Assembly: GCF_014851395.1 (NCBI RefSeq)
Contig: NW_024041262.1
Coordinates: 15,119,671 to 15,183,670, forward strand
Origin: Micropterus salmoides
Taxonomy: Eukaryota > Chordata > Actinopteri > Centrarchiformes > Centrarchidae
Length of the DNA stretch: 64,000 nt
Direction of reading: 5' to 3'
Shown: positions 41,456-53,400 of the stretch, one piece after another
How positions within the stretch are numbered: the first letter of the stretch is position 1
Layout of the letters: every line of letters begins with the position of its first letter
Notes under the pieces: model-generated
Databases searched by the model: none
What the model was told of the DNA's origin: nothing
What the model saw: only the letters and a program-made list of their open reading frames with translations
Position numbers and translations under genes: made by a program

Positions 41456-44400
41456 TAGACTAGACAGTGTTGCAGTGGATGACATGTGTCTGCTGACACA
41501 CACCCACAGTGTCTGAGTCATACACACAGTTGAGCCAAAGTCTTGTGCGTGTGGAGCTGACAAAGTCTGGGAGAGTCCTGGCAGTGTTTTATGGTTTATG
41601 TTTCATTTGCGTTTATCATGCAGAGAATAGGTGAAAATGTATTTTAGTTTTAATTGTGGCTGCGACTTTGTGATGTGTCATGCATTATTGTATAAGCTTA
41701 TATGTAATTAAAGCTGGAAATTTTTTAAATTTTTATTATTATTTTATTTTTTCTATAACAGACAGCGATGTTATTGAAATCAGATTTGATTTTGCTGGTC
41801 TGAGCATGGGATTAGGCTTTGCACAACCAAATTTGAAACCTAACATGTGATTTTGTCCTTGTGACAAGTCTATATGTTCATCCCTCCATTTGTATGTGTT
41901 TCCTGCTGTTTTCCTCGATTGGTGCTGCCAGAAAATCCGTTCCAAGGTGGAGCTGGAGCTTCAAGGTGTCCCGGAGGAGCTGTCACTGTCCTTCAACGCC
42001 ACCTGTCTGAATGGAGAGCTCATTCCTGGCCTCAAATCCTGCTCTGGACTAAAGATAGGAGACACGGTCAGTCCATGTCAATGTCCAATTCCTGCTTTTG
42101 ACCCCTCGACTCTGACATTACTGTGAAGGATTTTTGGTGGCCTGAAGATGAAAAAGAAAAATTGGATGAAAGTTTGGAAAGCAAACATAATTTTATGTCT
42201 CTTATTGCTTATTGCTTTAGTCACCATGTGACCCCTTAGACCTGCATGTATCTTGGCACCGCTTGGAGATGTTGTTTATAAATGTACCCAATACTATCAT
42301 TCCATATCAGAAACACTCACCATAGAAGAATCAATGCAAAATGGCATGATTTTAAACCTTTTCTAAAAGGAAAATGTTTGTCAAAGGACCCCAAACCAGT
42401 GTATTTACTAGTGTTAATGCTCTCATCCTCAGTCTTGTTTCCCTGTTTAAACTCTTACTCCTTAGGGTATCATAGATACTTGGCAAAAAGCATCTCAACA
42501 GCCTTAAATAATTATTTGCCTATAATATGGTAACAATTTGTATTGCAGGAAAACAATATTATCGACTCTGATGCCAACCTTTTCACCATCAGTCAACATG
42601 TCCTACCTCTGTGGATTAAAAATACCAAGGGATAAAGGCCATAACCATGTCTTGACTACAGAAATCACATGTTACCTCCAAATACTATTTTTCACCTTAT
42701 TTTTAGTTTCTTTCCATTTCCCTTCTTGCTGCTATCTGCAGATATTTAAAGTAGGATTTGTTTTTCCTATTTCCTCATGGTGTCAAAGAGCAGATGATGA
42801 AAAAAGGGGGAACAGCGCTGTCTCTGAGGTTGTCTTTCATAGTTTTCCTCTCCGTTTTCTTTCCGTCCTTCTTCTGCCAACTCCATTAAGAGTAAATTGT
42901 CTGCTTAAAGAGTTTGTACCCTTTTTTTACCCTTTTTTTTGCATGTTTTCTTTATCGCAGCTTCTTTGGCTCTTTTCGCTGTTCTCTCCGCACTCCAGGT
43001 GACATTTTTTGGCCTACTCACATTTTTTTTCACATTACTTTCTCTCTGCCTCAGCCCCTCTTATTTTTGCCATATATGGCTTTCTCTCCAGATGTAGTAA
43101 CAGCCCACTTTTGGACATTTACCAGATTTGGGTGTAATGTTGAATGAACAATTACTTTGACTATGTACATATGGAGGCATTCCCTGTGTCACATCTTTGT
43201 GCTGTTTCCACAGACAGAGATTAGACAATGCTCACAATTCGAGCAGCTATAAAATGAACATTAACTGAACCTGAAGTACACGTTGCATAATCTGCACCAG
43301 GGTGACACATAAGCATGCAAAGCAACCTTTGTCGGTTTTACAAAGGTTGTGTGTGTATGTGTGTGTGTGTGAGTGAGTACATTTAAAAAGAATCTAAACA
43401 TGTTTGAACCAAATACTTCAACTTTGACAATTTCCTCCTCTCATCCAGGTCTCTTTCAGTGTGGAGGCCAGAGCTCGCGGTTGCCCCAAAGAGAAGAACA
43501 AAACCTTCATCATTAAACCAGTGGGCTTCAAGGACTCCCTTTCCATCACCATCACCTTTGAGTGCGACTGCGAGTGCCAGACCGAAGCCCAGCCCAATAG
43601 CCCCAAATGTAACCAAGGCAACGGCACCTACGAGTGTGGCATCTGCCTGTGCCACCCAGGCCGCCTGGGGCCACACTGTGAGTGTGCAGAGGGGGACTAT
43701 AACCCCACAGAGCAGGACCGCTGCACTGCACCCATAGGCTCTGGAGGACCTCAGTCTGCCATCTGCAGCGGCCGTGGAGATTGTGTATGTGGCCAGTGTG
43801 TGTGCCACAGCAGTGACTTTGGAAAAGTCTGGGGAAAGCTGTGTGAGTGTGATGACTTCAACTGCCTTCGCTACAAGGGGGAACTGTGCTCAGGTAAGAT
43901 CTTATGAGTTAAAATGAGAAGGAGGTTCACATTTCTTGTATTAAATTTCCTGAGCATCTTAAGCTGAATGAGTAGGGGTGAAACAATAAGTCAGTTGACA
44001 GAAATTTCATCCACAACTAGGGATGCTACTACGTCGTGTTCTATTACTGCAAGAACATTGTGCTTCCCTGTAGCTGCTGCTTTAGCCATTCTGTCTGCAA
44101 AAGCGTTTCCTACAGACACCTCATCCGTTCCAGATGTATGTGCTGCACATTTGCAGATTGCCACTGTCTCTGGGAGCTGTACGGCATCAAGCAGTTCAGT
44201 CAGAATTTTGGCAAGTGTTACTGCCGTCCCTGTAGAGGTTATCATGCCTCGATTTTTCCAGTACTGGGCAAACACATGCACAGTAGCATATGCATTCTGG
44301 CTGTCTGTGTATATAGTGGCCGTCTTTCCTTTCATTAGTTTACATGCCTCAGTTAGTGCTATTAGCTCTGCTGCTTGTGCAGAGCAACTGGGTATTAGTT

Positions 44401-47400
44401 GTTCCGCTTTTAGTACTGCGGTCTTTGTCACCATGGCATAACCTGTTAATGTTTCTTCGAACTAATTTTTTCGCGAAGAACCATCTACAAAGATAACTTC
44501 CCCTTGCTGGAGAGGTTGATCTTTAAGGTCAAGTCTACTTTTAGCTGTTTCTTCAGCTACTGTCTGACAGTAATGCTTTTCTCCGTCGTCTGCTGTTGGC
44601 AGCAGCGTTGCCGGGTTCAGGGTGGTGAATCTTTCTATAGTCACAGAGGGTGCTATTACTGCGTACACAATGTGGTAATGCGTATGCCACACTATCCAGT
44701 TTAGAGGAAAAATATGCAATTGGTCTCATTTTATCCCCATGTTGTTGAGTTAGTACTGACGTCATAAACTGTCCCTTACAGTCCACCATCTGGACAAAGG
44801 GTTTGCTATAGTCTGGTAGTGCAAGTGCTGCACTAGACACCAAGACTATTTTACGAAAAGCTTCTTCAGCTTCTTCTGTCCACTTTAGTGATGCGTTCAT
44901 TTTAAGATCTTCTTCATACATCAGCTTGTTTAAAGGTGAGGTTATCTATTCATAATTTGGCACCCAAGTCCTACAGTAATTTGTTAGGCCTAAAAAGGAC
45001 ATCAGGTCTTAGCAAGCAGACTATAAATGGGGGAAACGGCTGGCTCTGTCCAAAGGTAACAAAACTAACCCTAACACCTCTAAAGCTGAATTAACAAACT
45101 AAATGTCATATGTTTAATCAGCACAAAAACTGAAGAGTAAAAATTAAACTTTGTTGTTTAAGAGAGTTATGTGGCGAACAATTTTTCGTCCCGATGCAGT
45201 GACTTTGTAAAGTCTCTCATCATCACTGTGAGGTTGCAAGGTAGGCAGACAGAAAAGGTACTGCACCAAGCCATGAAATAGTCTTACACATAGCTGTTTC
45301 CCCATTTCTATTTCTTCCGCTAAACTAAACTAAGCTAAGCCAAACTAAGCTAAGCCTGACTAACCTTCTGCTGTTGATTCATATTTAGCAGAGAGACATG
45401 GGGGTGGTATTGATCTTCTCATCTAACTCTTGTATTAGTAAATGTATTAGCATATTTTCCTGAAATGTTAAACTAACAAATTAATGTTAAACTATTCCTT
45501 TACCATTATGTTAACATCTCACACCACACGATATGGGTACAATTGAGAGGTGCAGGAAGTTAAAATGGCCCACTGACTATCATGAACATTGTGTATGTAC
45601 CTTTTCTGTCGGGGGTTGGCAGTCCATTTCATCACACCGACTTGCCACTCACCTCATCTGGGAAGAATTACATACAATAACAACTCTCCCTTCTGCCCTG
45701 TACATGGGCTCCATTCACAATAAACACATGGTGTGGTGTGTGCTCCGCGTGTGAGTGTAAGCTCAGGTTGTATGTTTATATCAAAGAGGCCAAGCTTTTG
45801 TATCACTGAGTTCAACAGGATTCATGCACGAAGAAAGAGTTTTGTTTTATTTCCAGCCCATCAGAGGGGACTCTCACTTTTCTGAATGTTTCTCCATTGC
45901 GGCTAAGATTTTTAAACAGTGGGAACGGGTTTGTGTTTGGTAATTGTTAAGAGCTTTAACTGAGAGCCTCATGATCCTCCTCTTCGTTTAATGTTTTAAA
46001 AGAGACAGTATGTCATCAAGTCAAAACACATGTTGCCTCAAGGATGTTTGTAATTGAGATCTCATGAGAGACTTTTCCACCTCAGTTCATTTCCTTTCAG
46101 TAATGACAAAAGTAAAACATGTATTAAATTCTTGACAGAAATTTCTCCAAAAATGGAGGTACACTTTTATATGAAAAAAGTCTGCAGAAGCCAAACATCA
46201 GTTGGATTACTTCTTCTTGGATTCAGCATCTCATAGAACAGACGTTTACAACAATAAGATCTGAAACCATGAAGTCAGTTTTTCTCCCTAATCTCATTTA
46301 ATACCTGAAGTTTATTTTTGGACTCAGTCCTATCAAAGAAATGAAAGGGAATAGTTTGACAAAAGACAAAATTGCCTCTATAAAGTGCAAACAGTAGAGG
46401 TCATGGAGTCAAAATGCATCTCACCTTAAGAGTTCTACTTCATTGACGTAATTCCTCTTCATCATTTATTAGAAGTTAAAACACATGAACTGGTGTTGAG
46501 ATTGCTGAGTAGATATTTTAATTCACCATAGTTAATTGCATAATACCAAGTTTAGCCACAAACTGCTCTCCTGCCCTCGAGCTTTACCAGATCATGATAT
46601 CGCATATATCACTCAGCCCCCCCGCCTGTTTTGCTGTATTCTCCAAAGCCCATAGATTAACATGAAAATACCTTTCTGCTTACTCATTGGCTAGTGTGGT
46701 GTAATGAAGCTAAAAATAAACCCATGTTTGGTCAGAAAAGGGCCAAGTGGGAGAGAACTAGAAATGTTCTGGGTGTAAAACATGGTCTGCTGCTGTCTTG
46801 AAATACCTTATTCAGTGCGAGGACCATAGTCTATGTTCTTTCCCCACAGAATGGTCTGATTAAAAGCCAGCGGTCCTGTGGTCAAGTGGTAATGACAGTT
46901 TGTTCATGGATTAACGGTTATCCAGTCAGACTGTTCCAAGCAGCTTCCGGTCTCTTTATTTATCTGGGCATTGTTTTGCAGCAATAGGCCACAATGTTTT
47001 CTGCATTGTCACTCTCTTGTTGGCATGCACACACACACATCACAAATAGATATATGGAATAACAACAAACCAATGCACACAAAGTCAGTCTCACACACAC
47101 ACTGAATCATGCAGCCAAAAATAAAAAGCTCTCCAGACAACACAGGTACACAATGACATAGGTCTAGTAGTTGGAGAAACATGACTTACCACTTTTTCCA
47201 GCGTTTGGGATCCAAAGTCAAGAGCTCCAGACTGACAGAGCTACATTAAAACTATACTTGTAACATTTGGAATGGATGCAAACAAATAATTATTTTGATG
47301 AAATCCTGGTAAAGTGTACTGCTGGCTTGATTTTAGCAAGGCCAACATGGTTGCTGAAAATGGCAAAAGGTTTAAAGGCAAAGCAAAGGCGGTAGGTATT

Positions 47401-50400
47401 CCTCAGGATAGTCATTTCTCTAAAGAAGTTAAAACATGTCATAGCAACAGGAAATAAACATAAAAGGGTGATGCAGGCTGACTGGCCAAACATTGTTTAA
47501 AACCACAGAATTTTATTTTAAATTCTAGTGGAGGTCCCAAAATTACCCAATGTGTCAGGCTGAATTTTGGGATTTGTGTATAAAGTGGTGTATAATATTT
47601 GCTAGTAATCGAAAAGTGTTTTAGGACTAAATGTTTCACTCAGTGTAAACATCAAGTAGCTTTAATGAAGAGTTGGAACAAGCTGACAATTAATATATAT
47701 GATGGTGCAAGGCAGTGTGGAATAAGATCAAAAGATAAAGGGGAAACAAAAAAGGGAAAAAGCAGTATATTAAGGAGTTCACACTTACGTATCATGGTAT
47801 TAAAAACCAAATTTGACCCCATATTAGCCTATCAAACGTAGGCTGTTAAAGACAAATGATTCACAACAACTAAAATTACAATCAGCTCTTTATATGTCAC
47901 CCACTGAGCACTGTAGCCTTTTTCCTCCCTCTTTCCCAACTCCCACCACACCCTCTTTCTCACACAGAATTTCACTTGGTCACATTGTCCTCCTCTCCTT
48001 TATTGTTTATTTTCTTCATCTTTTGCGGTTTTTACACCATGTACCACCCTTCTGTCTGTGTAAATACCAGTAAACAATGTTACAGCGTCTTTGTCAAACC
48101 TCTTTAACCCCACAGACATTTTGGTGAATTCATCACCACAAACATGCAACCTGGTTTTCAGTTTAAGTCAAGATTTCTATAGATAACATATATTTTAGGA
48201 TGATCGTATCACACATAAAGCCATAAACAACTACATCTTGAATTGAATACTATACTATATTATGTTCATATGTTAGCATTATATATTTATGTGTTCTTAA
48301 CAGACAAACACATACCCGAATATCAGCGTATGTGTGGTGGGAAAAAAAATGTTGAATCTAATTTTGAGCCTACTTACAGTAAAAGAACATTTAAGGGGAG
48401 GTGAGTGGTCAAGTTATAAATCAAGTTGTTTTTTCGCCTTCTCTATACTTCCTTCTTTCCCAGGTCATGGCGTCTGTAACTGTGGCTTCTGCCAGTGTGC
48501 ACCAGACTGGCAGGGTGAGAGCTGTAACTGCTCCAGACGTACTGACACCTGTATGTCCAACCTGGGTCTGTTGTGCAGCGGAAGGGGCCAGTGTGTGTGC
48601 GGGGCCTGTGAGTGCACCCAGCCAGGTGCCTATGGGGCCACATGTGACAAGTGCCCCACCTGCCCTGACGCCTGCACCATGAAGAAGTCAGTCTGCACAG
48701 AGAGTTCTCATATGCAGTGTCCAGAAAGCAATTTGAAATGAGCTGATGGCCTGATGTATGTTTTTCTTCATATAGGGAGTGTGTGGAGTGCAAGCACTTC
48801 AAGAGGGGCAAGCTGTTTGATGATAACACCTGCTCTCGAATCTGCAAGGATGAGATTGTGCTTGTGGATGAATTAGGTGAGATATCCAGCTGACCAAGAC
48901 TCCAGGCAGAAAAAAAATTCACTGAATGTTGGTACTACTTTCTGATAAGGCACCTGTTTGTAAGGGGTTTGCATCTAATGGCATGATTAATGGTTAATAA
49001 AAAATTTTATTATGCTTCATAGATCTGTGAAACGCCATAAATAAGAACAAGTTTTGGGTTGCCAGGTTGTGAAAAAATACTTTTAGTTCTTTGATCCGTC
49101 TTATATGGTAATAATGTAATTATAAATTTTGGTAAACCATGTCAATAAGCCATAATGTTTGCAATTATAAAATTTATATTTAATAAGTGCAGTTTCTCAC
49201 TCAGCCAGTGCCATCGAGTCTGAAGCCATAAATGTAATAAGTGGCGAAGGTCTAGATGTTCTGAAAACCTTTCCAAGAAGGTAAGAGGTGGAACAGTCAA
49301 ATGGAGCGATCTTCCTGATTTTTTTATTTTCATTAAAACAATCCAGTGTAACTTTTTCTGAACAGTAGTACAAAAAAGTCAGCAAACTGACTTAGTAATG
49401 TCAGTTACATAAAAATATCTATGTTTCCCTGTGTTAGTTAACTTTAGTCATGAGCTACTGGCCATACCAGACCAAGTAAGACTGTAGAAGTAATAAACAA
49501 TATGTGATTTCTTATTTCAAATATCACATCCCTTTAAAGCTGGCTAAAATGTTAAAGCAAAAGTCATCATGCTGGAGGAGGATAAACACCAGCCAAAGAG
49601 GTTTTTCACAACTCTGCATCTCAAATGTTAATATGTTAGTGGCCTATAATGGATCTATGAAAGCAATTATTAAGCAATGACAAAAGCCAATAGTTACAAC
49701 TTCTAAACCAGCTTACAGGTTGTCCTGCTGATTCGTTATCATTCAAAAATGCCTCCTAAATGATTACGTCAATGAAAAGAGTGTTAATAAAGTTTATGAA
49801 AGTTGCTCTTTGAACTTCAAGACAAGTTTTTATAGAATTACAAAACTCAGTTTACATGTCACAAACTAGACCAACAAATCTGTGTGTACATGTCTTGATT
49901 AATTGATTCATCCATTTTCTCTTATATTTTCATGCAGTGCTGCATGATGCAAATGCTGTGAACTGCACTTACAAAGATGAGGATGATTGCGTGGAGCGCT
50001 TCCAGTACTATGAGGACGCCAGTGGCAAATCAATCTTGTTTGTCGTCAAAGAGCCAGGTAAGAGAGATCCTGATCTAACAAACAAATATCTAAATCAATA
50101 TTTTATATTTATTTAATAATAGCTCAAACAACTACGTGTAATGTAAACGTTTTCGCACTTAGTGATGAACCCAAAGGGGATTAGAGCCTATGCTATTGAG
50201 CATTTTATTGTCTTTCAGCATTCATTGTTTTGGTTTTACTGCCTCTTTCCTTTCTCATGAAAATTGTTTCAAGGCATTCTTTCAGCAGTAAAGTTCTGAA
50301 TAACTTACTGTACACTACCTGAACTGAACAATACAAAGTGGCAAGGTGTGGATATTGGACATAACATTTGTTGGTGGCTACAAACACAACTCCAAATGAA

Positions 50401-53400
50401 TGCTAATGCTACTCCATGTAAGCAATCAGGAAATTGTTAAGCGTTAGCCGTAACAATGTTATACAATGACAATATGTCAGTGTTGTGTTTACAGGTTGTT
50501 CTGCTGCTCCTAAGGAGCCCCAAAAAACATTTATACTACTTTAAGGAAAGTATCTTACTGTATACATGTGATTAAGATTATACTGAGGGAAGCCACAGTG
50601 ACGAACAGTAAAAAGTAAAATCTACAAACGCCAATGCATCTCCACTCAACCAATATTAGTTCTAGCAAACTTCTGAAATCAGTGTGTTTTTCTTCACCCA
50701 AATACAAGCTGTCACTTCCCTACTGCATGCCCTTCATCTGCTTGTTAAATGGCCAAATAGAAAGAGTATGGGGCAGCAACACAGCCTTTAATGACCACCA
50801 GTGCCCGCAGAGAAAGTCTGTCCCTGGGTCTGCCTTTAATGAATGTGTGTGTTTAATTTAGGCACAACTGGGTAGCAGAGAAGTACACCAAAATTTGCCT
50901 TGAACACATTGCACCCCGCCGTGTCAAAGAGGGTCGTAAACAGCTGCCCAGGTCCTCTTGGAACCCGCTGACTCTACAAATCCTCAAGGGGCAAGCAGGA
51001 GAGGGAGAGAGAGAGGAGACTAAGTAAGCAAAAGAAAGGGATAGGGAACATTTAAAAAGGAAACATGAAGCTGTGTGAAGGAGAAAGAGAGGAGAGGAGG
51101 AGAAGATGGGATAATAAGCTTGCAGCACCAATCAACATAATATATGCATCAGAGGGGACAGTTGAAGAGCAGGAAATAGAGGAAAGCAGGAAAGAGGAAG
51201 AGGAGTCAAGCTTTGATGTCGGCTGTAAAAGTTCACCCTGTTTGCCCCACTACGTTTCCCAACAGTACTATGTATGTGCATGCAAAAACACTCTCACATA
51301 CAGGCAAAATGGCTAGATATACAGACAAACATCTAGCCTACCAAACAAACAAGTACACACACAAATATGGACCAGATCTCACTTTGGCTACAAGTGTAAA
51401 GGTAAGGCATTTTTGTCAACAATGTGGAATTGTGCAACAATCAAAATCAAAGCGGCTATGATTAATATTTTTATATAAACAGCAGATCAGATCAGTACTT
51501 GTATGTGAAAAAGGTCACTCGTGGTGACAACCCTACATAGAATTACCACCCCTCAAAGCTCTAGAGAACTTAGCGACTTTCAGCTAATTGTTCAGGTTTT
51601 CCAGGCTAAAACTTTGCTGTTTTGCTTCACTCTCACCCCTCTTGTGTCTTTCTTCGGCCACAGCAGGTAGCTGTGCTCAAAAAACCCGCTGTAGGCCACC
51701 CTGCATCAAACGGCAGATGGGCAGTGTTATTGGCTAGCTGTTGAATATAGTGGAGCATCTAGCACCTAAAAGAGACAGATATTTCCCTCAGGATTTAAGG
51801 GCTGTCCACACCAAGAGTGATACTATAACGAAAACGATAATAATGTGAGCATCTACACTGATGAACAATAACATTCTGTAAACAGTGGCCCCAATAGGGA
51901 AAATGGAATTTGATGACCTGTTACTGCTGTACGTTGCTCAGAAAAGGATATGGGTTCAGGAGTTAGAAGAACCCATGTGTTACAAGAGTTGCACGTGAGA
52001 AATTTTTTTTCATACTTCAGTAAGGACTAAATTAACTTCAGAGATCCCATCAGCTCCAAAAACAGTATGTCTCAGGAAAAATGATGTTCTTTATTTTATT
52101 TTGACTGACTTTCAGTGTCATTCATCAAAATGCTCTGAAAATGATCCCAACGATATCATTCACCACTGTCGTTGTGTAGTTGTAGTGTTGACTCCGTTTG
52201 CATTAAAATGATTTTCAAAATGATATATGTAAAGTTATCTTTCTTGGTGTGGATGCACCTTTAGTGGGGGCAAAAGCTGACCTAAAAGAAGAGTGAATAT
52301 TAGACTTACATTTATCAGGAGGCTAGGAACATGACTGCAAATTAATGTTGCTTAGTATCTGCTGGATGTGTAAATAGGCAACCAATTGCGATATCTACGT
52401 AAATGTAAAATATGTCAGTGTTGCGTTTACAGTTTGTTTCTGCTGCCCTCAAGTGGCATGAAATATGTGTTATAACAGTTTGAAATTTTTTAAGTTTAGG
52501 AACATTTCTGATCGGAATAAGATTTCCAACTAAGTGACTTAGTAAGAGGGGCTCAGACAAAACAAAATAAGATTTATATGAAATGATCCAAATGGTTGGA
52601 ACTATGGTAGATGATGCTGACTGTGAAAATACTTTTCAGGGCCTTTACTTTCATTCTCCTAGTCTCACAAAGAAAGATTTCAGTTTAGAAAACATCCGTT
52701 TAGAATCAATTAAGACTGGCATCCACAAGCCAAACCAATCAGTGAACTAATAAGAGTGTTGAGATGATGTTGTGACTTGTTTCCTCTCAAAACTTCTGAA
52801 CCTTGCAAACAACTATTTAATCTTGAAGTTGCAGACATAAAATGACGAGTGATTCAGCATTGCCTGGCCTGTTACCCCCCTCAAGTTTATTCAGAAACAT
52901 ATTTGATGGTTAAGTTTTCCAGAACAGCTTACGATGGGAAAAATGACTAAGGAGAGTACAACAAGTAAATGTTATTCCAGTCCATTAATGACTCTTTGAA
53001 AGAGAATACTGTCAGTCATCTATTGTACAGCCTTCCTAAAACTGTGTAACTCAAATTGCTGGTGAGTTTTGCCAGACCACAATGAGGGAAGGGAGATTTG
53101 TGGCCTGTGTGAGGTTGCTATTTTCCACTTCGGCCCATCCTCCTCTCTGCTCTTTGGTATTTAAAAGTCCCATTGCCTTCGGGTCACCACCGTTATGTTA
53201 CTCATTCTCTAGCATCACTTCACACATCTGATAACCTTAATAAAGCACCTGTCATTCATGCTAGAAGGAACCACACCACCTGGTTTTATGCCAAATGCTA
53301 CCAGCATGACAGGTGTGACTGTTCTCTGGAATCCAAAAGCACACTTCTGAATCTGAAAGGTCATAGCATATATAAGATGAGTGAGGCGCAACAAATGTAA

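Larger units (their letters stand above)
43894..48463 (+). other. itgb3: itgb3 intron 10
   Basis: 4.6 kb. Contains the antisense retroviral pol fragment (43988-45012) and the dispersed repeat (45007-45500). From 45.5 to 48.4 kb no exon, named repeat or RNA gene is seen. Confidence 0.85.

Noticed and set aside
42538..43002. 154-codon hydrophobic frame in itgb3 intron 9
   Set aside because: Derived from a T/C-rich stretch, no family motif, and not needed for a continuous beta-3 protein.
43968..44441. 157-codon plus-strand frame after itgb3 exon 10
   Set aside because: Antisense of the retroviral RNase H fragment; not an integrin exon, since it is not in the beta-3 sequence.
51065..51316. Acidic frame in itgb3 intron 13
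   Set aside because: A/G-rich low-complexity DNA; no conserved motif and no matching splice sites.
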